Shown piece after piece: positions 50,456 to 62,089 of a stretch of DNA of 64,000 nucleotides; the stretch's first letter is position 1, and the number at the start of each line of letters is the position of its first letter. The notes beneath the pieces are model-generated. The model was not told where the DNA came from. It made no database searches and saw nothing but the letters and a program-made list of their open reading frames with translations. Source of the stretch: Cadophora sp. MPI-SDFR-AT-0126 (taxonomy: Eukaryota > Ascomycota > Leotiomycetes > Helotiales > Ploettnerulaceae); NCBI GenBank assembly GCA_020747065.1, contig JAGMVK010000018.1:682001-746000 (forward strand), in the 5' to 3' direction. The translations under genes and the position numbers were made by a program.

Positions 50456-50724
50456 CGGACGGCGCGGGGGACCTGATTCATGTCCATGCGCTAAGTACGT
50501 CTGGTGTTTGACTGTATGAGCCGCTGTTGCCGATTGTTTGGTACCACGAAATGAGACCGAGAGAGAGAGAGATGTCAAGAGTCATGTCATCTTAGCTGTT
50601 TCGAATCTGGTTCGGCATATGGAATTTGCGAAGACAGACTGTTGGGTGGTCTTTTTTCATGAGAGGTACAGTAAGTACGGGTTTGAGTTTGCACGATGAA
50701 TGAAGAGGAGATGAGATTGCGAAA

Positions 50725-51030
50725 TTATGTCTCCGGGAACATGGTGCTTTGATATTTACTTGCTGCAATGAGGCTGCTTTGGTGTTGAATTGAGTTTCTG
50801 GTGTTGGTCAGTTGAGGAGGCTTTGCGTTTCTATGGCTGGATGCTTGATCGGATGGTCGAAATATATTTTCCGAGGTGGAAAGGTTAAGCTTACGCTGGC
50901 GCTTTTGGGGGGTATGAGATGAGGAGCTTTGATGTTGACCTAAAAACAAGTTCTCAGTGTATCCTCTATTATGAGCTCTATCAGTCGGTGGTTCTTCAGC
51001 AAAGTTTAGAAGTATTTCTAGATTCTTCAT
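50725..51030 (-). CDS. Possible small polar protein, weakly supported
   Basis: An ATG at 51030 opens a 101-codon frame on the minus strand. The product is rich in Ser, Gln, Asn and basic residues (for example SSSSHTPQKRQRKLNLSTSE), more like a disordered protein than random translation. There is no domain, no signal peptide and no intron evidence. It could be chance in a region free of known genes. Confidence 0.22.
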   Translation of the reverse strand: MKNLEILLNFAEEPPTDRAHNRGYTENLFLGQHQSSSSHTPQKRQRKLNLSTSENIFRPSDQASSHRNAKPPQLTNTRNSIQHQSSLIAASKYQSTMFPET

Positions 51031-54000
51031 CACGCACACCGGTCGGCTTGCTTGCTCTCTAGCTTGAAATTCTCACTTACTGTACGGTCAAAAGAGGATA
51101 AGCACGCCTGTATGCGAGTCATCCTGCTGCGTGGTTGGAACTTCTTCACTCCCGCCTAAATGTACGGAAATGGGAATGGTGGGAGTCGCGAACTGCATGC
51201 ATATCGATGGATTTCAATGCCTGCCATTCCATGCCATGCAGAGCATGTTTTGAACTGAAGCTGCAGAGTGGGCGGTAGGTCAGGGTGGGTTAGGTGGTGG
51301 CTGGCGACATCAACTGATCTGTGGCTGGTGGGGACGAAAGAACGGACATTGCGGGTGGAAGAGGAACCTTAGATTGCGAGAAAAGAGGGGGAGATCTTGA
51401 TTTTTGCTGTTTGCCCCTCGGGTGATCTCTGAAAAGTTTGAGTTTAGTTTGAGTTTTGAGCTATCCTCGTGGTGGAGTCCTGAACCTGACTAGGTCCTGC
51501 GAAGAATCGAAGATGGTTTTGTTCTATCTGGCGGTGTGTACGCACTAGGCGAGGCAAGTAAGGGGGGACTTTCTCGGTGCGAAGCGAAGCGGGGTCATGA
51601 TTGGGTGAGGAGGGGGAGAAAGTTGGATGTTAGTGTCTACAAGTTCTGCAGGTACCTTGATTTTTTTAGGCTTCTGAAGAAAACTAGAGATCTGTAAAAC
51701 ACCGGACTTTGGGTTGTCATTGGATGTAGTGATTGGTTGCAGATATGCAAGGAGAAATTATGGTTGTTATTTTGGGGTGGAATTAAATGCGAGAGGCGAG
51801 ATGGGCAAAATGTGTTGCCACTTGTGATCGCGCGACTGGAGCATCTTGCGAGGCTGCAAGTCTTTAGTTTCCAGCTTCTACGGTTCTTGAGTTTTGGCAA
51901 CCACATCCACTTCTTGGCCCTAAAGTAGTTCTAGTTGTGGTGGTTCAGCTGTGGTGCGTTGTTCAGGAGGTGAGGTTTGGTGTTTCGGCTACGAGCCAGG
52001 AAAGCGGGTTGACTGGACGAGGGACTTGTGGAGGGGTATATCTCCTACCAGCGATGAGGCTGCGAAATACCCAGTTTTGCAACGCATTGAAGGATCGCCT
52101 CCTGCCAAAGCTATGACAAATGATAGCTGCGAATATGGGAAAGAGGAAGGAGAGGCGTTTTCAGGTACCAAGATTTGTGTGCGTTCGGGCTGCATAAGGG
52201 CTTTCTGCTAGGCCGATCGAGAGGTCCCCGTGCGATTCATGTCATGAGCATGGTTGGTATGGAGGGAAAGGGATCCATCCCATGGACGGGAGGGGGCTTG
52301 GGAAGTAAGGCGAGGTTTGCGGTCGTGGCAGAGGGCTGGCCGTTCGTTGTGTTCCTGTGGCTAATGTGCGATGTTGGGGCTGGATCGGACGAGGCTAACT
52401 GCTGCTTTGAGTTTGATTGAATGTTCTTTGGTTGCATGAGGCCCTGATGCGGTCTGTATCAATATGGTTAGGTGATATTGGAAGAATTCTTCATTCGCAA
52501 AGATGTGAGTCTGCTTTCGAAGGAGGGATGAGATGGCGGGGTCACACGGTATCAGTTCGGCTCGCTTCGTCCCGGAGGGGGGCTGTTCTTGGCTTGAGGC
52601 CCAGATATTGAGGAGTCTCCTGAATCAGAATCTCAAATACACCGACTCAGTCTTCATATGGCTGACTTGTGTCTTAAGACAAGCCAATCTTCAAGCAGAA
52701 AGTGTTGCAGATGATGGAGTTGCGTAAGCCGGTAAAAAAGTGTTTTCTTTTGACGGAGAAGCATCCTTCGCTGACCCCGGAGCTGCCGTGTTTATTTCTT
52801 GTTCGGATGGCATGACGGATTTATTTGACAGCTGCGTGGGGTTTCAAACTCTGTGCATCGTCATTCCTTCTCGTGTTCCCCAGACTGGTCTGTACGGAGT
52901 TTGCGATCAAGTCATGTACATGCCGCTCAGAATGTTTGATGTCTGTGTGGAATTAAGGGCCCGCGGTAGATCATAATCTTGTCTCTTATCGTGAATAATA
53001 TCTCGCTCGCGTTCACTTACTCGATTACAGAAGGATCTGACAATCCGGCTGAATTATCATGAATCGGGAGGGATGTTTGGCATGTGGTGTCTTGCCATGT
53101 CTCGGAGGTTTCTCTCTGTATCGCCTGTCTTTCAGGGGTAGGTCGGATCTCTCAGGGATACTGCGGAACGAATGCTCCACTTCTTTGCAAGCCGACTCAG
53201 GTACCCGTACAGGGCCCTGTCCTGAAAAAGTACTCTGCAGGTAAGCACCCATCATACGGAACGAGGAGGATGCTTCTATTCGTTGCGAGGAAGAAGTGGG
53301 CATTCTTTGCGCTGGCATCACGTCTCGCAATGCAGATTTTTGAAATCAAAATGGAGTAAACACACATCCTTCGGGCTCCTGGCTTCAGATCTTCCATGGT
53401 CAAGGGCAGGACCAAAGACTCTATCTACTTATTAAAGTTTTGTAAGCGAGTGAGTCTCCATGGCGATCATACTTCGCCTCCTCGTGGCCAATTATCGCGC
53501 GATCTTACTTGCAGTCGTTGTCGCTTAGGAATCGAATGTTTCGAATCCACACTGGCAGAAGAGGGGTTGTGACATCCACATCCACGCCTCAGCAGCGCGA
53601 CTGGCTGCAACATCCAGAAGCTGTCAGTCGTCTTCGCCAGCTAGAAGATATAGTGCTGGGCAGACCTTGTTTACAATGTTCCAGCCGGTGACTGTGGCTG
53701 AAGAGGAGTATGGAGATGCTGTTCACCGCTCTTCATGTCCTCGTCGTTTGCAGCCGGTTCTTGCCCTACCCTACTGGCCGTCTGAGCCTGCACAGGAAAT
53801 AGCGAGCGAGATCGATACAACATTGTACTGGTCATGACTTATGGTTCTTCCGACCAATTCGAGCATTCATTTCCTTTCCTCTGCCAGGCCATACCCACAT
53901 CAGTATTTGCCCTTGCTCGATAGTCCTGGTGACCTGTCAGAGGCGCACCCTCCACCAGTTCACCCCCATCGAATGCTACCCTCCTTCGTGCTGCCCCTGG

Positions 54001-54736
54001 CATGTTCCTGTGGAAGGTAGGTCAAGTTGGTGGCCAGCGGCCAGCTGTCGTTGCCACACAGGCTGCACGAGTGACAGCGGGCCTCTCATCGTCGTCGGCA
54101 GTCCTGCAGCAAACAGCGGAACAACGCTCAAGCCCCTGACCTAGCTTTTAGTCTCCGAACGAAACGCCTCCTCGGCCAGTCGATCTGGCTGATTCTTGCA
54201 AGCCCAAGCTCCCTGGCTCCCGTCTAGGGTATCGCTCTTACTCGGCCATGACACCGCTCACGCACAGGGATTATTTACAAAGCTACCGCATCTCGCGGGC
54301 TCAGATGTCTACCACTGGTCCACCGTCAACTGCAAGCACACAGACCCTAGACCTGCTTCTGAATCCTATCTTCGGATATCGTGCTCAAAGTTGAAATAGT
54401 ATCTTTTCATCCTTGCCACACGCGGCATGACAGGGTGTGGCCAAGTACGAAGGGTAAGTGCCGTGCGGGCATCTTTATATTAGATGTGGTGCCAGCCATC
54501 TTTGGCTACGGATGTTGTGCGCCTTCGAGGTCGTCAGGTCATCTTTGTGTACTGAGTTGATCAATTGATCACTTAGTTCAAGCTCTCACCTACACTCTCT
54601 ACAGATATACTTCTACTTCTTCGAGCCATTGTGCTATTCTATCTTAAAACCTTTCTTCCCTTCGTCTACTAGTGCTCTTCACCTCCACAGAAATGTGTTG
54701 ACCGTCTGCGTTGGAAAGTCTGTTACCCATTCGAAC

Positions 54737-55849
54737 ATGAGAGATATTGGGTCAGCCTTCTTAGCATGTGTTGCCAGTCTGTCACTCGTTGTTCTAGGTG
54801 ATCAATCGTCTTTCTCGCACTGGCCAATACCTACCGCATTCCCACTCTCTGGAAGTAAGAGCATAGCTGCGAATTGGTTCGGGCTGGCTGTATCTTCGAA
54901 TACCATCACAGCCTCGATCATTACTCCGAGTCCTTCGCGCTCAACCTCACCGCCAGTAGCATCTACCACAGTCTTGATTGACGTTTCGTCATTCCTCACA
55001 TCCGCAAACTCCTCGAATCCATCCACATCTCGAGCAATATCTCCCTCCGATTCGGCTCAGCAGGTGTCAAACATACCTATGTCTTCCTCTTCCACCACAC
55101 CTTCTGAAGACAAATCTTCTTCGCGTCAAACTCTGGTTATTGTGCTGGCTGTTGTTCTTGGTGCCGTTGGCCTTATTCTGATCGGAGCAATCATATTCCT
55201 CATAATTCGATATCGAAAGGGGAAATTGCCCTTTGGACATCGGGGAGCTTCGCCTATCAACGACGATGAGATTGCATCATGGCGCAGGACTGGTCAAGAG
55301 CAAAAGCTCACCCTACCGCCTCCTGTCTACCGACCTGCGATCCGAGAAGTGGCATCCGTCAAATTGAATTCGCCTGGGTGGACTTGGGCAGCATCACCTT
55401 CTTCGATCCGAACAATTTCTGCACATATCACAGATCATCAGGTTCAGGCCCAAGCTCCAAACGCTCGGGCCGGCCTCACAGATGAGGTTGTCCCTGGCGC
55501 AGATCCTTTCATTGCACAACCTAAACGACAGAACTCTCGGCTATCAAAACTACCCCCTGGACATGCCAGATCGAAGAGCAGGAGGAGTAGCATGAGTGGG
55601 AAGAGTTTGTGGAGTCCAGACCGGACGAGCAATGACCTCAAGTACCAGGAACAGGCTCCGTCGACTTGGTATGCTGTCGATGATCCAGCAGCCAGTAGTC
55701 ATTTCAGGACCGAGATCAGCTCCAATTCACCCGGAACTTCAGTCTTCGGCGAACCAGTCACAGGAGGTCTATCGCCCAGACCGGAAAGACGCACGAGACC
55801 ATGGGAGCAAGAAGTGTCTAAGGATGACATAGGGAGAGCTATTGCATAG
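54737..55849 (+). CDS. Single-pass membrane protein with sensor-like layout
   Basis: This is an intron-free frame of 370 residues. The frame is open 36 codons further upstream but without an ATG. The N-terminus is a signal peptide (about residues 1-22, ending in SLVVLGD). A short Ser/Thr/Pro-rich ectodomain to about residue 130 is probably heavily O-glycosylated. One strong transmembrane helix near 134-158 (VIVLAVVLGAVGLILIGAII) follows, then the basic stop-transfer RYRKGK and a 200-residue disordered cytoplasmic tail with basic, Ser-rich patches (SRLSKLPPGHARSKSRR). This is the layout of Mid2/Wsc-like cell-wall stress sensors, but there is no WSC domain, so the role is an inference from architecture only. 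Confidence 0.72.
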   Translation: MRDIGSAFLACVASLSLVVLGDQSSFSHWPIPTAFPLSGSKSIAANWFGLAVSSNTITASIITPSPSRSTSPPVASTTVLIDVSSFLTSANSSNPSTSRAISPSDSAQQVSNIPMSSSSTTPSEDKSSSRQTLVIVLAVVLGAVGLILIGAIIFLIIRYRKGKLPFGHRGASPINDDEIASWRRTGQEQKLTLPPPVYRPAIREVASVKLNSPGWTWAASPSSIRTISAHITDHQVQAQAPNARAGLTDEVVPGADPFIAQPKRQNSRLSKLPPGHARSKSRRSSMSGKSLWSPDRTSNDLKYQEQAPSTWYAVDDPAASSHFRTEISSNSPGTSVFGEPVTGGLSPRPERRTRPWEQEVSKDDIGRAIA

Positions 55850-56470
55850 TCATCTCTGGGGAAGCCAGGATTCTGCAGGGCGAGAACAACATACCATATC
55901 ATTCGATTCATCTACTACACGGGTTTAATCGATACCACTCGCGAATTTTCTTTTCGATTTTGGCGCGCTGCGCAATAGGGATGGCGTTTGGAGAGGCCGG
56001 GCTTCGACCTGTGCGGGGGCATTTGGGACGGTATATCACTATGCATACGGCGGTACTTCACTTCAAGGTGATTTAGATTCATCTCCATCTTGACAATATG
56101 TATTGTAGAAACGAATACATGTAACATTGTAACTTCATCATGCAAGGCGCCAGGCCATTCGAGTGAGGTTTGATTGACATATATTAAAGCGAGTTCCAAT
56201 GGAGAGATTTCGTTAAAAGATTATGGCTAAATTGCAACCTTTCACATAAATAAATCATTCTCTTCGTTCCTGCAAAACCTCTGCCCAGCTACAGGCAAGC
56301 CCAGATCTCCCCCCTATTCCACCTAACCGATCACGTGTCAAACACGCTCGCGTTCACTTGTCGCGGTTCACCGCTTTCAATTTGTGCCCACGCCAACCTC
56401 GAATTGTACCCAAAGTCAAATTTACTCCTTCCCCTCTCTACAGGTTCCAGGATTCTCCTAAACATATACA
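55850..56470. other. Intergenic, DPB4 promoter
   Basis: This is a 621-bp spacer between two plus-strand genes. No coding sequence is recognised. Confidence 0.5.
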
Positions 56471-57428
56471 ATGCCTCCACGAAAAAGCGACGCCTCGAAG
56501 GTAGCGACAGCTGACGAAGCTACGCCTGCGAAAGACCAGCCAGCGTTGAAAGATGGCATAAACATTGAGGTTGGTTCCCCCGCAAGCTTCCAAGCTTACT
56601 TGGAGTATCAATTGCTTGTGCAGCATCGGAATTCGCAAGGCAGAAAGCAGTCACAGAAGGACAAGCAATAGTGAATTCTGGCTAATGAGACCTCAGGACC
56701 TCAACCTGCCAAAGAGTATAGTGACAAGGCTAGCAAAAGGTGTTCTGCCACCCAATACCCAGGTGCAAGGAAATGCTATGCTAGCCACGACCAAGAGCGC
56801 GACAGTATTCGTCAATTATCTTGCTACGCAGTTCGTACCTCTTTCCAGAACCTATCAAGCCATACACTAAGTGTAACCACCAAAGCGCAAACGAACATGC
56901 CTCTGCCAGCAACAGGAAAACCATCAACCCGCAGGACGTCTTCATGGCATTGGAAGATCTCGAGTTTCCCGATTTTAGGAATAGGCTAGAGGCTGAGCTT
57001 GCGAGTATGTCTAAGATAATGTTTCGCTGGCTTTGCAATGGGAGAGAGGAGAGGGGCTGACTTGGGTCACAGAGTTCAACGAAGTGCAAACTGATAAGAG
57101 GAACGCATACCGCAGTAAAGTCGCCAACAAAGCCGCGGGATCAGGAGAGCAAGGCGAGGACGATGCACATCAAGATAGAGACGGAAGACCTGCTGCGAAG
57201 AAAGTTAGGTTAGAGGGTGGGGAGGCGCCAGGTGCCGAGGGAGAGGAGGAGATTGATCCAGATGAGACACAAGATGCGGATCAAACGGAGGACGACGAGG
57301 ATGCGCAGGACGACGATGAAGATGAAGAAGGAGATGATGACCAGGTTGAGGTCGAAGAGCAGTTGGATGATATTGAAACGAGGGAAGCGGAGGACGAGGC
57401 GCTGGACAATGGAGAGGATAGTGACTGA
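56471..57428 (+). CDS. DPB4: DNA polymerase epsilon subunit Dpb4 (histone-fold protein)
   Basis: Model join(56471..56569, 56697..56830, 56886..57004, 57073..57428) gives 235 residues; the introns are 127, 55 and 68 bp. The histone fold spans residues 34 to about 120. It starts DLNLPKSIVTRLAKGVLPP, continues through KSATVFVNYLATHANEHA and ends NRKTINPQDVFMALEDLEF. This pattern is characteristic of Dpb4/POLE3. The second half is a long acidic tail of Glu and Asp runs (such as DDEDAQDDDEDEEGDDD), also typical. Dpb4 pairs with Dpb3 in polymerase epsilon at the replication fork and, in many species, also sits in an ISWI (CHRAC-like) remodeller. The stop codon is 276 bp from the convergent gene. 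Confidence 0.9.
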
Positions 57429-57704
57429 TTGGGTAGAAGAGGATTGTTCTGATATGTTGGGCTATGGTGCATTGGGTGGATGGAGTTCGGGGGATATGGA
57501 GTTACATATATCTGGACGACTATATGAATGATGTTTGGCATTCATAAGGACCCCGTTCTTGGAATGAGCATGCCGTGAGCTCAGACGAATGCTAATCGCT
57601 CACGGTTGCCAGTCCGCTAAGGGGAATTCCGGAAAGAGGAAAGAGGAGAAAAGGGTGGGAGGACGGATCAGACTTCTAAGATGAATTACGTCTATCTGGC
57701 ACAT

Positions 57705-59193
57705 CTAATTCGATTCCAGGCTCTCCACATCCTCATCTGGCATCCCAACCTGGGTCAAGACCTCTTCTCTTTGGATTACAATCCAAAACACCCTCCCGGC
57801 AACCTTCTGTTCTTTATCATCGCCCTTCTTCCCCTCTTTATGGCCTTCTCTCAACTTCTTACCAATCTCCCTCTCGCCTTCTCTCCTAACCTTCTCGACT
57901 TCCCTCTCGAACTTCTCAACTTCTTTCTGTACCTCCCTCTGAATCTTCACTCTCTCTTTCGGATCTTGCCCTTTCCTACCATCAAGTTTACTCTCTTTCT
58001 TGCGAATCTCTTCATCCTTTTCCCTCTCCAACTTCTCAAGATTCCGCTCCATCTTCTGCCGTTCCTGCTCAACCTTATGCTGCTCTTTCTCCTTCCCCGA
58101 AAAACCCTTCTCCCGTTCCTTCATCAAGTCCTTGTGCATCTTTTGATCTCGTCTTACCGCCTCCTTCAAACCGAACTTTTTCCATAAGCCTTCTGGGATA
58201 ATCGGTTGTGGAAGTCCTTCCGTCTGCAGAGCAGCTACCCTGTCACCCAACGCCCTCACCCTCCTCATCGATGGGTCTTCATACAGTCCCCTTCCAGAGC
58301 CAGGTATTGATCCAGTCCCAGCTCCAACCTCATACCCATTATCCGCCACATCCCTTTCCAGAGGAGGAAGTTCCAACCGGTCTCCCAGATGCCCGATCGC
58401 GGCCAACATCTTCTTCGTCTTCAACACTTTGCATCGCAGGCTTCGGGGGAGGAAAATCTCATCGTTAGCCTTCTGCACGCATGCTTTTCCGCGCGCCCGG
58501 CTTGTGGCGAATGACGTTGCGCCTGCTGCTACTTGCAGACCCTGGCCTGCGAACATCACGGGATGGAGGGGAACGAAGGACATCCCCATCCCGACTAAGG
58601 ATGCGATTTCTTTGCAGGGTATCAGTTATGCTGAATGAATTCTGAGACTTCGGGAGCGCCTTATAGGTCTCAACGTAGGGGACGGGGAGGGGGGGGTGGA
58701 GATTGCTTACGGAAAGCTGGGGCGGCGATGAATGCTTCGTTCAGCTCATCGATGAATGCGAGGAATTCGACTGCTGAAATGGGGTTGGGTAGAGAAGGGT
58801 CTTGGAGGCGGGGAGGATAGGCGCGGATAAAGGGTGAGAAGAAAGCGCCTTTTAGGAGAGATGAGGAGGTTTCTGGTGTTAGAGAGGTTAGACATTGTTG
58901 ATATTCGGTTATGGTGCATGAGACTGAGTGTGCGTTGTTGATGTTGAGTTCCATACACAGGAATCCTCAGGTAAGAGAGACTTACGGGGAATTACTACAG
59001 GCTTGAATTCTGTGCTTGGCTGTATCTGAGTGGAGTATGCGGACGATGACCTGTACGTCTCGATGCGGGTGTCTCTCGAGTTTGGGATATGGGAAGGACT
59101 CTGCTGGACCGCGAAATTGTATGAAGGCGGTGGAGGTTGGGTCCCTGCTGTGTATTGGTTGCGATGATATTCGTCCTGTTTGGAGTCCGCCAT
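57705..59193 (-). CDS. Unrecognised conserved-looking protein with a charged helical tail
   Basis: Model complement(join(57705..58609, 58711..58923, 58986..59193)) gives 441 residues. The introns are 101 and 62 bp, and every junction stays in frame. Residues 1-70 are polar and disordered (MADSKQDEYHRNQYTAG). Residues about 75-220 look like a folded, conserved domain: LLKGAFFSPFIRAYPPRL, EFLAFIDELNEAFIAAPAF, then a Gly/Ala-rich hydrophobic stretch (VAAGATSFATSRARGKACV) and LKTKKMLAAIG. I believe this domain recurs in filamentous fungi but cannot name it. From about residue 290 to 420 the sequence is almost pure Glu/Lys/Arg, a long charged helix or coiled coil. Its antisense frame (57681-58187) is therefore rich in Leu and Phe and is not a gene. 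Confidence 0.7.
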
Positions 59194-61592
59194 CTTCTAC
59201 AACTTCTCAAAACGATTGCAAATTATCGCAGTTTTCTTAGAGAATCTTTCCCGTGTCTTTGAATGTATAGAATACTCTGAATTTCTCTTCCTAGCTATCC
59301 TACAGATATTTCCCTCCCAATATATACAAACACCTCTCATCCATCCCCTTCCTCACCCTCTACCATCGCTACACATATTAAGAAAACACTAAACCGATCC
59401 AGCATCACATTGCGAGCCGCTCCTCGCCCGTCATCACTACACTTCTCATTTGCTTATCATAGACAAGCTTTCTGACAGGAAGCATTCCGTGTCTGGTTAA
59501 GCGAGAAACGGCCCCGCTTAAACTAGATATCGAGCCAATCGCAAAATCAACAGCGCAAGTTACTGGTTTGGGTAATCCGTTCAGCCGCAAGAAATTGACG
59601 TAAAGAGTGGATCGTGGGCGCTTGACTATTGTGAAGTAGTCCGTTCATTGTTCTATTTTCATTTGGTGCAGAGTAGGTCGGGGTTTAGGAGGATGCACAG
59701 CCACGAGAATTGATATCTGAAGTTCTTGTACGCTGCTCATTGGATCTCGTTCCCTGGTCCTTACTAGCTGTTGAAGTACGCAAAGTTGAATCTACACTCT
59801 GATAAGACGAAAACTTCAACGTTTCAACCCTTGTAACAGCTCGTAATCTGACCATCCCGATCCCGAAGCTGAGCTTCATATTGTCAGAGCCGTGCGACAT
59901 TGACAACTTTTGACAGGCTACAGTACCAGTATGTTGATTCGACACTCTGATAGGCAGAGACCTGCCTCATACCAACACAAGCTCCAGCTTTTGGCATCCC
60001 TGGAGCCCTGGTCGAACGATGGAGCAGGAACAACATGATGCTGTAAATGGAGGTTCACTTGAATGTCTATATTGAGGTATTCCTGCAAATATTTGGATGG
60101 TGAAGTGGCTTTTCCCAACCAGTCTCCAAAGCAAGCCTCCGCCAACATAACAATCCTAACCAATTGTGAGACCACGTCAGCTCCGCATAACCTGATTCTT
60201 TCCCCAAAAATCGTTCTGCTTCGTCCTACCCGTACATATATACCTCGGCAACAGCTCTCTTCTCCAATTCGAGCTTTGGCACAAAATGGTCAGCAAATTA
60301 CTCTTCTCTCCCTCGCTCAATAAACATTTGAGATATTGAAAGTATGCAGAGCAGATAGAGATGGTATCAGAAAAGTATCAGTATAGGTTATTCTATTGCT
60401 GCAAAGTCCTTAAGCATTGACTAGCAGCCAGATCTCGGCGAGTGATTTTGGGCTTTCATCATGGAAATGTCTCTGGGTGTGATGGGATTTGTGGGATGGT
60501 ATGAGGTGGGTGACTTACGGATTAGAGGAATGGGTTAGGTTGTCTGTTTGTTTGGGAGAGAGGAATTTGATTGAATGTATTTGATTTATCTGGTAGAGTG
60601 AAGATGAAATTGCTCTTTTCACAATTTGAATTGGACATTGTGATGGAACATTCTCATAAAAGAATTTTATAGCATATTATTACTTCAATCACTTCCTCAC
60701 ATTCTCGGCTATTCTATCTCCCCGTCTTATCCTACGATACTTTCCAATTCCTACCATTTTGTGTATCGTCTGTTCAGCTCGGTCATGGTCATCCTGATTT
60801 TGGCAAAAATGCCAACCCTTCAAATGTTAAGCGAGAACAACTACCCAATCACGAATCATCATCTTAGTTACACAACGGCGGTTTTTTGAGTCATCGCATC
60901 GCCCTCTACTGAGAATCCCCTTGTTTTGAGTCACAGAATACGATTTCTGCTACTTCTCGCAATGATTTAGACGGTGGAGTTGTAAGATCATGTCTTGGAC
61001 ATTTATTGGACTCCAAGAGACAAAGCCATCGGATACCGGCACTTTCAATGGCGATGCGACGTTCGTATTTGGGATACTCCAAATTGTTTGAAAAGGGGTT
61101 AGAATCGAGTTGATTTAGAAAGAGAATGTATAGTAATGGATGCTGTCTTTGGTGGCTGAGTGTTGTGATTACGTACGTGCTTGTTGCTTCCTCAAAACAT
61201 GCGCTGGTTTTGACTGTAATGAGCACCTCTAGGCAAATCTGCAGCTCAAATTGAAGTAGCAGATTGTCGGAAAATCGTCACTGAAGGTTCATTATGATAG
61301 CTGTGATGATTCGGTCAAATACATCGACACCCATGTTCATGACCACGCGAGTCTCATCCGTGGATATAGGAGTGGATTTGACGGGAATTGAGTGCCTGGA
61401 CAGTAGTTGAGGATGGTCTTTCGTCTGGACTCTGGAGGCTGGTGAGACCTTTGCGCGTTGGCAATTTGGAAGGAAAAGCCTCGTCCGGGGACAAGAAGGG
61501 TTCAATGTCTGGGAAAGCGTCGCCAGGGTTCGGACCTGATCCAAGTCAATAGAGGGGAAGGATAGGACCCACAAATTAAGGTTATTTAAGCG
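59194..61592. other. Intergenic, only unconvincing coding traces
   Basis: Short stretches on both strands translate into plausible-looking sequence (for example minus strand 60906-61226, and 59918-60175), but they lack ATG starts, are broken by stops and match no family I know. The minus-strand frame at 60906-61730 has a single in-frame TGA at 61278-61280 and no start codon. Confidence 0.35.
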
Positions 61593-62089
61593 ATGTGGAG
61601 ATCGTTTCTCAGCAAGTGGAGTTTTTCGTCCAAGAAGAGAAATATCCCAGAAATGCTTGAAGAAAGGTCCAAACCATTTCCTAAACTCAATATGCCTTCA
61701 GACGACAGGAACAATGCCTTTAAGACCTCTGATGCTAAGTGAGAATGCCAACCATATGGCGTCCGTTACTGACACGTGATTAAGGCACGTGCACCTGAGA
61801 TCGATTTCTAATCAGAAGAGAAAACAAGCGAACACCGATCCTAATTCCGCTTCCGACTTTCGAACTCCGGTATTTCCTTCTCGTGTTCACGTAAGCGACC
61901 AAACTCTGGCCGCTGCGGTTTCATGCAAGCTTGCAGTCCGCAGCACTTTTTCCTGCAACGCTGCAACCAATCATGCACTCGGAAATGCGACGGGCACAGA
62001 TCAAACGAAACTGCTGTTGCGGAGAAATCGAAAATGAGTCAGAGTCTTTGCTGCTTTGGGTCAATTCGTGGGGTTTGGGGGGCTTTTGA
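61593..62089 (+). CDS. Possible small three-exon gene of unknown function
   Basis: Model join(61593..61738, 61785..61890, 61937..62089) gives 134 residues. Each exon is short enough to be missed by a length-based ORF search. Intron 1 (46 bp) runs GTGAGA...CTGAC...TTAAG, with the branch A 12 nt before the acceptor. Intron 2 (46 bp) runs GTAAGC...TGCAG. Both have a length that is not a multiple of three, yet the frame is kept. The product is basic and polar (MWRSFLSKWSFSSKKRN at the start, ISNQKRKQANTDPN in the middle). It ends with a Cys triplet in IKRNCCCGEIENE, followed by SLLLWVNSWG. TAA lies two codons before the ATG. If intron 2 is retained, the protein instead ends at 62037. I do not recognise a family. 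Confidence 0.42.

Larger units (their letters stand above)
49114..54736. other. Gene-poor stretch of 5.6 kb
   Basis: No recognised gene. Weak candidates are three short minus-strand frames with real ATGs at 50725-51030, 51989-52195 and 52237-52437. A 12-bp inverted repeat sits at 50408-50455. The last 200 bp before 54737 are the leader of the membrane-protein gene. Confidence 0.4.

Noticed and set aside
53534..53550. GTTTCGAATCC-like sequence resembling a tRNA B box
   Set aside because: No A box, acceptor stem or anticodon arm can be folded around it.
57681..58187. Plus-strand 168-codon frame with a very hydrophobic, Leu/Phe-rich product that looks like a membrane protein
   Set aside because: It is exactly antisense to the Glu/Lys-rich tail of the 57705-59193 gene; GAA and AAG codons read backwards give Phe and Leu.
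59918..60175. Protein-like minus-strand frame (85 codons)
   Set aside because: It starts at GTG, and a second frame of the same DNA looks equally protein-like, so appearance alone is not evidence.
61441..61545. Plus-strand stretch that reads like a coding exon just upstream of the proposed small gene
   Set aside because: It has no start codon, is bounded by stops, and no splice path connects it to 61593 in frame.
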